Shown: in pieces, positions 35,553 through 44,964 of the stretch
Layout of the letters: each line of letters starts with the position of its first letter
How positions within the stretch are numbered: position 1 is the stretch's first letter
Assembly (NCBI GenBank): GCA_009760855.2
Contig: WPIO01000016.1
Span: 4,545,001-4,609,000 of the forward strand
Source: Cristatella mucedo
Lineage: Eukaryota > Bryozoa > Phylactolaemata > Cristatellidae
DNA: 64,000 nt
Direction: 5' to 3'
The notes under the pieces: generated by a model
What the model saw: only the letters and a program-made list of their open reading frames with translations
Told to the model about the DNA's origin: nothing
Databases searched by the model: none
Position numbers and translations under genes: made by a program

Positions 35553-35860
35553 ATTATACATTTTTTATCATTATTGTTGTTATTATTATTATTATTATTA
35601 TTATCTCCTTGCTCAACCCCTTTTTTCCTTCATCCGTCTCCTCTTCCGTGTCTTCTCCTGTCTCTGTCAAGCTCTCTGCGGCACTCTCTCAATCCGGGGA
35701 TGAGTCTGAGCGTGCGCACCGGTTTCCTCGGGCCTTCCACACGCCATTTTCCCTTCAAATGCACGGACCGTGCAAGGGCTGAATTGTTGCCCCCTCTCCT
35801 CGAGGCCAGGAATGCTGGGAAGCTGTGTGGTGTCATCAAGTAGCCGCCGGTTCTTTGCAG

Positions 35861-35982
35861 ATGGAAGTCCTCTGCCCTGTTGGTGGCCTTCAGGAACGAG
35901 CAGCACTACTCTGCCTTCGGGCGAGCCGCACGCCAGAGCGGTGTACTTCCGGGGACCAAGCTCCGCGTTCAGAGGCTCCAAG
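35861..35982 (+). CDS. Candidate exon inside FAM124 intron 2 (unassigned)
   Basis: Segment of 122 bp flanked by a good acceptor (GTTCTTTGCAG) and donor (AAG|GTGAGG). One frame is fully open and protein-like: WKSSALLVAFRNEQHYSAF then GRAARQSGVLPGTKLRVQRLQ. Entry phase is 2 and exit phase 1, so it can follow FAM124 exon 2 but cannot join exon 3 directly. It could belong to a different transcript, need a partner exon, or be chance. I do not recognise the peptide. Confidence 0.27.
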
Positions 35983-36206
35983 GTGAGGCCGCGCACACGG
36001 CAGAGAGCCGCCTCTGCTCCTCCAGACTAGCCAATGGAAAACGCCACGACGTCGGCAAGATGGCCGCTCCATTGTAGCCCGCTATTGCACCTGCTGCTGG
36101 CCGCCGCTGCTGCTGCTGGCTGCTGTGAGTCGTGCTAGCCAGGCGCATTCGGGCCGATGCCTTCGGCCTCGGCATGGCAGCTGCATCCTCGACAGCAGAC
36201 TTTCAG

Positions 36207-36344
36207 ACGGCGTATTTCGGCAGGTGCCACGTATGCCGACTTTCCTCCGTGCTTTCTGATCAGTCAGCAGAGCTCTGCTCCGAAAGCGGCGAGCGTTCGA
36301 GCTGACCTCGACAGGGCTGTTCGACCGTTTCAATCGCGGTTCAG
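36207..36344 (+). CDS. Candidate cassette exon in FAM124 intron 2
   Basis: Segment of 138 bp between the acceptor ACTTTCAG and the donor TTCAG|GTGCGT. It is open in the frame entered by FAM124 exon 2 (phase 2) and exits in phase 2, so it could be included or skipped without a frameshift, adding 46 residues (RRISAGATYADFPPC..., Arg/Ser-rich). The direct exon 2-exon 3 join fits the family better, so this would be an optional insert. Coding potential is uncertain. Confidence 0.27.
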
Positions 36345-36577
36345 GTGCGTGCAAGCTCGCCCGAGTCGAGGCTTGCGATGCTTTTATTTTTCATCTCACT
36401 CTCTACGATCTGCTCGAACTGCCATTGCAGAAGCAATAGTCGGCAATAGTCGGCAGGGCTGTGGCAAGAATATGTTTTAGGTGTCCAAACGTTGACATTG
36501 AGCAGCTTGAGTGAGAAATTATCCTTATCTGGAGTGATACGGCACCCTCTTTCAATCGTAGATGCAGCTTTAAATAT

Positions 36578-36716
36578 TAATATAATTCATTTGTATAGCC
36601 CCCAAGAGAACTTGATCTCTATTCAGGCACTTCACCTGTGCCTCGGGGCTCGAGCCCACGACCTCAGCCAGGCCTTGGTTTGGGCGAGCAGCTTAACCGC
36701 TTGACCAAACCAACTT
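36578..36716 (-). mobile_element. SINE-A copy
   Basis: Full-length complement: ATAATTCATTTGTATAGC end, CAGGCACTTCACCTGTGCC, GGGCTCGAGCCCACGACC, and the head complement TTAACCGCTTGACCAAACC. Confidence 0.87.
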
Positions 36717-37093
36717 TCCTATTTAGGCTATGCAGTGGTTATGAAAAATAATTTTATTATTAACTCACAGTGCCTACAGTGTGCCCGAACAAATGAAAAT
36801 TGTCTTACAACTGGATGCCACGGTTGTAAGCAATTCATGAGGAGGTTTAAGAAGCTTGCCACTAGAAAGCGAATATGAAGGAGCCCTCCATATCCTATAT
36901 CTACTGTTCACAGTCTGAGGTGCCTAGATTTGCTGCTGCTCTGCCTAACTAGCTCTAGGTTATGTTTGCGAGTCTTACGATGGCTTTTGCGTGCTTTGTC
37001 TTAGCACGATGGCTGTGTGCTTTTGCATGTTATTCGTAGCATCATATTTTTCATCGACGGAAGTAAGGAAGTCCTGGTTTTTGCTTCCCTTGC

Positions 37094-37163
37094 AGCTACT
37101 CGTGAAGCCCCTGGATAGAAATTGGCTTCTCTTAGGGTACTACGCAAACGAAATCATATTATT
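37094..37163 (+). mobile_element. SINE-A 3' fragment
   Basis: GTGAAGCCCCTGGATAGAAAT ... CTCTTAGGGTACTACGCAAACG then ATT repeats. Confidence 0.7.
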
Positions 37164-37169
37164 ATAATG

Positions 37170-37318
37170 TAATTCATTTATATAGCTTGGTCTAGCGGTT
37201 AAGGTGCTCGCCCCGACCAAGGTGTGACTGAGGTCGTGGGCTCGAGCCCCGAGGCATATGTGAAGTGCCTGAATAGAGATTGAGTTCTCTTGGGGCGCTA
37301 TATAAATGAATTATATTG
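37170..37318 (+). mobile_element. SINE-A copy with inverted ends
   Basis: Head GCTTGGTCTAGCGGTTAAGG, B box GGGCTCGAGCCCC, tail GTGAAGTGCCTGAATAGAGATT. Its last bases GCTATATAAATGAATTA (37297-37313) occur as an exact reverse complement immediately before the head (37170-37186). Confidence 0.87.
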
Positions 37319-37764
37319 TTATTATTATTATTGTTGCTATTATCTGTGCTTGCGAGGCTGCTGAGTTAGCCTACTCTCCAGTAGTTGCTCTGAGCATGCA
37401 AAAAAAAGCCCACACGATTGCGCTCCCGAGCCACTGGTTAGTAGGAATCCTCGTTAGTAACATGCATGCACTGACTCAATGTAACAAGTGAACATGCAAA
37501 GCGCACAGGAACAAGAGAGGACAAGTTCACTGCCCCTCCACCCTCCCCCCCCCCCCGATAGCTAAGCAGAACAGCAGATGAGTCTTTGGCTGTGACTCGA
37601 ATGGTCATGCGAAGTCAATGCAGCTGTTGACGGAAGCAGTCCAGACTTTCGGTGCTGATCGCCGAACTGATAGCCAAAAGATCGAGAGCGCACCGGAGGA
37701 GGAGCCGGGAGGTCTGATATAGGCAGGCCGGTGCGAGAGCGAGTGAAGCCCCTTTCAGGCCAGA

Positions 37765-37891
<127 letters not shown>

Positions 37892-38156
37892 TGTTTAAGG
37901 AGGCAGTTTAAGGAGGCATGATGATGCAGGCGATGCATCCACACGATGCTCCTCATACCAGGGCTGCATGCAGCCTCAGCGACAATCTGCAGCTTGATAA
38001 CTGAGGAGGACTCTGTGCAGGACTCGAGCCCACGATGCGCATCGTGGAGTTGGAGAGAGAGAGAGAGAGAGCCACTTACCACTGGACCAGAGCTAGCTCA
38101 GCATGGCCGCTCTTCACGGGTCTGGTTGGCTGAAGATGGCTGCCGAGTTGCTTACG

Positions 38157-38270
38157 TAATGTAATGTATCTCCATCTGTAACTCCACAAAGACTACGTGG
38201 GTGCTAGACAGGAGAGTCAAAGACTAGGCAGCTTTTCGGTGCTCATGCTCGGCAGTCCGACTGCAATGTA
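38157..38270 (-). mobile_element. LINE-B 3' fragment (extra tail)
   Basis: A second LINE-B end (TAATGTATCTCCATCTGTAAC ... GCTAGACAGGAGAGTC) placed directly before the longer LINE-B copy, in the same orientation. Confidence 0.72.
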
Positions 38271-39760
38271 ATGGAATGTATCTCTGTCCATAACTCCACA
38301 AAGTCAAGAGCGCTATGTGGGTGTTACGCAGGAGAGTTTACTATAGCGCACTCACAGCCTATGCGGCTTTCGGTTCGCATTCGGTAGCCAACAGACTTCG
38401 TCTTACGCAACAAAGAGAAAATGGAAGCATAGCAGAGTCAAGAGATCAGTTGAGTAAGTTGAGTTAGCATGGAAGTAGCAGCTCAGGACTGCTGGCAAGG
38501 ATGAGCCATAGTCGGCAGCAGGAGAGTAATTGTAGTCGCATAAGAATTGTGGAAGCGAGTTCCACAGTCTAGGATCTGCAGAGCTAAAGCTTCTGTAGCC
38601 ATCGGTCTTTAAGCGGAGGAATGAAACAGCTAATTTATTGTCCACACAGGACCTGAGGGCGCGAACAGGCTATAACAGGTACAGCAGTTGAGCTAGGTAC
38701 GAAGAAGCCAAGTCGTGGCGGGCCATGTGGGTCAGCATAAGACCTTTGCTCTGTATCCGTTGCTCAACCGGCATCAACCCTAGCTCTTTTAGCAAAGGAG
38801 ACACGTGGCCAAACCTCTGGGACTTGAAGACTAGCCTTGCAGCCATATTCATAGTCAGCTGCAGTGGACTAGTTGCGGTTTTGGTAGCCCAACCAAAAGG
38901 AAATTACAATAGTCAAGCCGAGACGGAACCAAGGAGCTAGTTAAGTTTTTTGTTAGCCACTGTGGAAGACAACTCCTAATCTTGGATAGGGATCGGACAC
39001 GATGGCTAGCTGTAGAAGCAGTCTTCTTAATGAAGCTTTTAAAATTGAGGCAGCTGTCGAAAACGACACCTAAATTTCGAGCACATGGTGATGGTCGCAC
39101 AACAGCATCACCTATTAGAAGAGCAAAGCCTTTTAATCCAGCCACATGCTCAGGGTGTCCTATGAGTAGCAGTTCGCTTTTATCGTCCTGTAGTTTCAAG
39201 AAGTTTTCCGACATCCAGAATCGAATGTTGGCAAGGCAAGCATTCAGTTTCTCAGTTAATGCAGCAGATTCCGACGGTTTGAATGACAAATACAGCTGAG
39301 TATTGTCAGCATAAAAGTGATATCATATTCCATAGGCCTTAATAACTTTTCCCAGAGGTCGAGTATAAATGGAGAACAGTAAGGGACCGAGGACGGACCC
39401 TTGAGGGACTCTACCAGGTGACCCGTCTTGTTTGTGAGACCTGGCCCCCACACGACACGGATTGAACACGATCAGACAAGTATGATTTAAACCACGCCAG
39501 CGCCTTGTCTGCCAGACCGATCGTTGTTCTCAATCGTTTAAGTAGAACATCGTGATCAATGGTGTCGAAGGCAGCTGATAGATCTAGCAGAGCCAGGGCA
39601 GTGATATTCCTGTCATCGTTGCCAGATAGAATGTCATTCTTAACACGGAGAAGAGCAGGTTCAATGGATTTCTGCCTTTTGAACCCTGATTGAATTGTTT
39701 CTGATATTTCATTCTTTTTAATTTGTGCAACCAGCTGCTTAGCAACAATTTTTTTTCACG
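38271..39760 (-). mobile_element. LINE-B copy with reverse transcriptase remnants
   Basis: Minus-strand L2-type ORF2 end. In order: LDLSAAFDTIDH-type block near 39580, PQGSVLGPLLFSIYTR, YHFYADN (catalytic YADD altered to YADN), TQLYLSFKPSES, NFLKLQDDKSELLLIGHP, CARNLGVVFDS, CLPQWLTKNLTSSLVPSRLD, and the C-terminal AARLVFKSQRFGHVSPLLKE. Several frameshifts are present. The 3' end is ATTACA-type. The 5' junction near 39760 is unclear. Confidence 0.87.
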
Positions 39761-39929
39761 TCGTCCCCTCTGAGGAGCTTTGGAGACCCTCGAGCTTTTG
39801 CAAGTTGGGGGCAGCCTGGTTCTTTGGCCCACTGAAAGCCTATTCCCCCCCGACGCCCAATAGACTCCACGAATAATAATAAGAATGATCATCATAATAC
39901 ATTTGTATAACACCCTCAGAGAATCTGGC

Positions 39930-40096
39930 ATGCTGACCTTGTGCATGTCACCCCTAACCATATATTCTTATTGTTTATCGAGCATGCTACTACTAACCAT
40001 TCGATCGTGTTTCCTTGGCTGCAAATGTATAGTGCCTACAAAGAGATTGAGCTCTCAGAGGGCACGTTATCAAGTGTGTTATTGTTATTATTATTA
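39930..40096 (+). mobile_element. LINE-A 3' end
   Basis: CTGACCTTGTGCATGTCACC, ACCATTCGATCGTGTTTCC, tail GTGCCTACAAAGAGATTGAG, then GTTATTATTATT. Confidence 0.83.
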
Positions 40097-40097
40097 T

Positions 40098-40512
40098 TAG
40101 AGAGAACTTAAATCTGCTGTAAAGGAAGCATGATCAAATGGTTAGTGGAAATATGCACACAATGTTAACAAGCATAACATGCTTAGAAGTAACATTCACA
40201 GTGTCAATATGCTGTAAAGGAAGCATGATCAAATGGTTAGTGGAAATATGCACACATTGTCAACAAGCATAACATGCTTAGAAGTAACATTCGCAGTGTC
40301 AATATGTTAATACCGTTCGTGGTGGTAATATGTACAGTGCCACTGCGAATTAGCACACAAATGACAACCGCAAGGACCCGCTAAAATGTTGAGAACAATT
40401 GGCGCATTTTTAGCTTTTAAAATTTGAAATGTTGTAAAGTAGGGGGATCATGACATCAGCAGATAGTGAGTTACATGCTTTGGGAGCATACGAACTAAAG
40501 GTATGGTCTCCG
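40098..40512 (-). mobile_element. LINE-A 3' end with internal 95-bp duplication
   Basis: Opposite orientation to the preceding copy and touching it tail to tail. 3' UTR segment 40115-40209 is repeated at 40210-40304 with few differences. It continues into the last ORF2 codons (complement of AAAGCATGTAACTCAC). Confidence 0.8.
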
Positions 40513-40585
40513 AGGTTTAATCTTCATGAGACATCCTGAAGGGGCATTGAGGTTTAATCTTCATGAGACACCCTGAAGGGGCTTT
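40512..40585 (+). repeat. 37-bp tandem duplication
   Basis: GAGGTTTAATCTTCATGAGA... at 40512-40548 and 40549-40585, two mismatches. Confidence 0.93.
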
Positions 40586-40802
40586 AGGCTTCACCGAGGG
40601 CACGGGGAGAGGCTTCGTTGCCATTCGGGTGGCATGCTTTGAGCTGTCACTCCCTTGTTTGTTTCGGGGGGGGGGAGGGCTGCCATCGAACGCCCTGCTT
40701 ATGGCCTGCTTAGTTGGGTACATTGACCAGTTGGGCGTGTTTAAGCCCCAGCAGGTGGTACCAGTGCTTAACTGGCTGGCACCACACGAAGCAGCGGCTC
40801 TG
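40563..40802 (+). CDS. Unrecognised open segment ending in a splice donor
   Basis: Open frame from an ATG at 40563 that reads into ...ALLMACLVGYIDQLGVF then KPQQVVPVLNWLAPHEAAAL, and meets the donor CTG|GTGAGTGC at 40803. The last 40 residues look like a folded protein; the first part crosses a G-run and a 37-bp tandem duplication and may not be coding. Exit is phase 0, incompatible with FAM124 exon 3 (phase 2 entry). No family recognised. Confidence 0.22.
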
Positions 40803-41253
40803 GTGAGTGCTCGTGCGACTGTATGTATGAGCGAATTCCTTAAACAGGTCTTATCGGTATTCTTGGGAAATGGCAGAGCTGGTCGTTTTCGGTTTGAATA
40901 GGTTATTTTAGTTCAGATATCCGAGTATCAGTATCAGAGTATCACATCTTGTTAGATGCACTGCTGCCAAATGTCACCCTCACATTCCACTACTAATTTG
41001 AGGATCATGCAATCTCTTACTGATTTGTTTTTGCTTATTGCGAAATATCTTGTCACTTACAGCATGATGATAAGGTTTGACACCCCAACTAAACTGCATT
41101 AATAGGCCGTGTACATATTGATGGCAGCTGTAGTGCCTCGAATAATCTGCCCTTAGCTGTGGGCTTACATCGACAGCTTGCCACCAGTGTATCGTGAAAC
41201 TAAAAAAAAAAGCTAAGCAAAAGGATACTGATGTGAGTAGCGACATGGCACTA

Positions 41254-41356
41254 AGTACTAACCATTCGATCGTGCTTCCTTTACAGCAAATGTAAAGTGC
41301 CTACAAAGCGATTGAGTTCTCTGAGGATGCTACGTAAAATGTATTATTGTTATTAT
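41254..41356 (+). mobile_element. LINE-A tail
   Basis: ACCATTCGATCGTGCTTCC, GTAAAGTGCCTACAAAGCG, ATTGAGTTCTCTGAGG, ending in ATT repeats. Confidence 0.82.
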
Positions 41357-41472
41357 ACTGTCAATGTCAGCAAAATACGCAGCCTGCCGAAGGCGACTGC
41401 TGCTGCCGACGATTCAGAGAGGCGGCAGCTTGCTGTGCCGTTCTAGCCCGACAATGCTGTCCTTCCTTGCAG

Positions 41473-42094
41473 GTTCATCAGCGTAACCGATAACTTGCCG
41501 ATAGCCGAGCCCCGAGTGTTGCCGACACGTAATCCCAGCATCGGCGTCGTGCTGCTGTTCAGTGGCCGGCAGCAGGCCGTAGCACTCTCATGCCTGCAGG
41601 GCCTCGGCTTGCCAAGCTGGCAGGCAGTCGATCTGCCGCACGACACGGTCACCCAGCTGGGTGCCGAGACCCCGCGCGTCTTTCGCCACACGCTGGCCCA
41701 GTTCCCTTCGGTCGGTTTGGCCACTGGCTACCCTCTCGACGGCGTGCGTGTCGTCGTGTACGTTCGCGATGAGCCGCGAGGTGATGGCGCGGATCGATTC
41801 TGTGAAATGGTCAAGTTCTATGAACGACTGCTGGGACGGTCGTCATCGACACGCACGAAGCTGTCATCAACAGTCGAGTATCAGACGTTCAGCCAGACAT
41901 CCCGGATGTCCGAATTCGTTGTAGCTCGCTATGTGGGACTCAACGCTCAGCCGTCGGCCAGTCTTCGCTTGTGTTTCCTTCTGAAAAACGCCATTCCCGA
42001 GCTGCTGTCCGATGGCATAGGACTCGCTGTCGGCTTCAGTCAGCTTGCTGATCCGGATGGCAACCTCGTTCTGTGTGCTTGCCCACTGCAGTAA
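41473..42094 (+). CDS. FAM124-family protein, exon 3 (C-terminal coding exon)
   Basis: Large exon after the acceptor CCTTCCTTGCAG. Its first base completes the split Arg codon from exon 2. The open frame runs to TAA at 42092-42094. It contains NPSIGVVLLFS, LDGVRVVVYVRD, FCEMVKFYERLLGR and DPDGNLVLC. These align in order with FAM124 blocks (vertebrate VVLFL, IVRFTVYC, SLRFYQLILRR, DHDGNKILLQ). The predicted total is 341 aa, shorter than vertebrate FAM124A, which has a long C-terminal tail. The stop overlaps a possible splice donor (CA|GTAAGC at 42091), so a further 3' exon cannot be excluded. Local base composition is clearly coding-like and free of repeats. Confidence 0.82.
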
Positions 42095-42559
42095 GCCAAG
42101 GGGAGCGTGGCTGCCTGCAGTCTGGTGATACTCATAGCAGTCTCTTTCTACGTTTCCTCATCTTTTACAGGGTTTTTATGGCCAATGTGCAACTAATGCA
42201 CTACGTTGATGCACGGAAACTATTGATTTACTCTCATACTTGTTGGTAAAGAGCCCTCCAATTTGTTTTCGTTTGCTTGGCTGTCAGGGGTCCAAGTGAC
42301 GGTATAATAATATGATAAAATGAGACGGTGTAATAATGCGAAGCATATATTATTCACGTTTCTGAACCGGTCGGCGCCCGTCCCATGTCTATATAGTGCG
42401 ATCTTTGTCCTTTACAAGATGCCACCGGTGGCTTCAAGGAAGAAGAGAACGTTGACTGGCAGTGCAGATTCGTCGAGTGGCCTTGCCACAAGTGCAGTAG
42501 CAGCACGAGCACAATTGCAGTAGCAGCTGTGATATGCAAGGAAGTTTGACCTTGGCCCA

Positions 42560-44039
42560 GTCACTGTTCGGTGTTTTCGAAGGATCATAATAGAATGCCG
42601 TATTTTCCCTGGACATTGCCGTAGATTTCCATGCATTGCCCAAGGTAGACCGAACAGAGTGGTTAAAAAAGCATGGGCGTTCGCAGTGAAATGCAACGTG
42701 GAATGAGAATTGGAGATTGGCGCAGCCGACTTTTCGCCGATTGGCCATGGATTGCTGTATTGGCCTCTGCCATTGCTGTCGACTGCCGTGCATTGTTGAC
42801 AATCAACGTGTAAAGCAGCTTGAAAGGTCCAATGTTGCACTCTTTGCAGAAAGAAACGTGAAATGCTTTGACAATTTTCGCTTCGTGCTGCCAATGTATG
42901 GTCAATTTGCCACGGATTGTAGTGAATTGCTGCTTCGAGCCGAGCCGTTGCCTTAGGTTGCCATGCACCGCCCGAGACTGTAGAGCGTAATCGGTTAAAA
43001 AAGGTGGTTGACTTTAGCCAGTGAGCTTTGTAATATGCTTTCAAAATTAGAGCATTGTGAAACCAATTTCGAGGCATTTTGCATCAGATTGCTGTAGATT
43101 TCGGTATTGGCCCTGGCCATTGCAGTCGATTGCTGTGCATTGCTGTAGTATGATCAAGGCAGTTGTAGCGAAATTGTGAGAATACACAATAACCGAAGAT
43201 TAGAGCGACGTGAAATCACTATTAGAGCTTAAAGCGTTCGCATTCTGGTCGTTTTCGGCGGATTGTAATGGATTGCTGTTCTGACCCTGGTCATTGCAGT
43301 GTATTGTTGCAGAATGGTAGAAGAAATTACAGTGAAATTATGCGAGTATGCAATAAACGTAGAGTAGAACAGCGCACAATCATAATTAGAGCTTCTAGTT
43401 CGCGTTCCGATCACTTTTAGGCGGATTGCATCTGTGGATTGAAGTGTGGAATCGGGTCGTTGCAGTCGATTACAGTGCATTGCATGAGAACGCATGCCCA
43501 CGATGGAGTAGAATTTTGTGGGTTCACTTTGAAGTGAGTTTAGTCTTACATGCAATATAGATTAGAGCTTTGTGATGGCGATTTGAGGATGATTTGCAGT
43601 GGAATAGAATGGATTGCAGTATTTTCCCAAGGCATTTCGGGCTTTCGTGGATGCACAATTGTTCATTTTCAGTGGGTGTGCACACAAAGCGGTGCACTTT
43701 AATAAGCAATTAAAGGTGGAGCTCGGCACAATCTATTCATAGTCATTTTGGAGTGAATGCCGAGGATTGGAGTGAATAACAGTATTGGCCCGGGCTACAG
43801 CAGTCGATTGCAGCGAATTGCACGAGAATAGCAGCGCCAATGAAAGTGAAATTTTCTGAGCAATTGTCACAGAGTGTACTGTTACATGCAATTACAAAGG
43901 GAGCCTTTAAAACAGGATTTCTTTTGTTTCGCATTGGAATGCAGTGGATTTCGGTATTAGCCCGGGCCGTTGCAATCTTATTTAAGTGGACTTCGTGAGA
44001 ACGCGTGAGTGGAATCGCGAGAAAATTTCTGGGTAAACT

Positions 44040-44040
<1 letters not shown>
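42560..44040 (+). repeat. Tandem satellite array 2, about 170-bp unit
   Basis: The block (G)TATTGGCCCNGGCCATTGC near 42755 and 43105 recurs in variant form near 42600, 43275, 43450, 43615, 43780 and 43955, mostly 165-175 bp apart. GTCGATTGCAGTGCATTGC and GAGAACGC recur between them. The last unit ends GTGGAATCGCGAGAAAATTT then CTGGGTAAAC, the same order of blocks as array 1. Traces continue at 44330-44560 beyond a LINE-A insertion. Confidence 0.8.
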
Positions 44041-44285
<245 letters not shown>

Positions 44286-44595
44286 CATGCTTGATGTAGT
44301 ATAGCTTGGTATTCTAAGCGTTTTGGAGCTTTGCGACGTTGATGTATGGTGAATTTGAAGGGAACTAGAGTGGCTACGGTCGATTGCGGTACAGGCCTCC
44401 GGCGTTGAAGCTCGTTTGTGTAACTTCACGTGCGCACAGTGACATACAATTTGGCAAATAGATCAAATCGAGCGGGTTAAACAATATCCGCCTGAACTTT
44501 GAGCTCGGCAACGCCAGTGTCTGGCCGATTGTAGCATAATTGGAGTGGGTTTCGGTAATTCGACGAACCAAGGTAAGGATGCCTCAGCTTAGTGG

Positions 44596-44690
44596 GTCCA
44601 TACATTTACGACTGTAAAGCGCCTAGAAAGAGAATGAGTTCTCTGAGGGCGCTTTATCAAGTGCATTATTAATGTTATTATGCATTTACG
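44596..44690 (+). mobile_element. LINE-A tail, hairpin intact
   Basis: AAAGCGCC (44616-44623) pairs perfectly with GGCGCTTT (44648-44655); inner AGAGAA pairs with TTCTCT around loop TGAG. ATT repeats follow. Confidence 0.88.
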
Positions 44691-44790
44691 ATATTGATTC
44701 TAGAATTTCGTTTCTCGCTACCAGCACTTCTTCCGGCCTGTGAATTGTCGCACTTACAGTTCGTGCTATCTTCTGCAAAAACTAAGCTTG

Positions 44791-44923
44791 GCGCCCCTGC
44801 TTGGCCCAGGGGCTAAGGTGCTTGCCTTTGGCGGTCGAGGTCGTGGGATTGAGCCCTGGTGCGAAATATTTGAAGCGTCTAAATGGAGATTAAACTCTCT
44901 CTGGGCACTGTACCGATGAACTA
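44791..44923 (+). mobile_element. SINE-A copy, diverged
   Basis: A box TTGGCCCAGGGGCTAAGG, B box GGGATTGAGCCC, tail TTTGAAGCGTCTAAATGGAGATT. Confidence 0.78.
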
Positions 44924-44964
44924 TTGTCTTCTATAAACGATATTACATACGAAACTAAGATCGA

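Noticed and set aside
42092-42094. Accepting TAA at 42092 as certainly the FAM124 stop
   Set aside because: The stop overlaps CA|GTAAGC, so a spliced continuation is possible; it is kept as the working end only because no further exon was seen.
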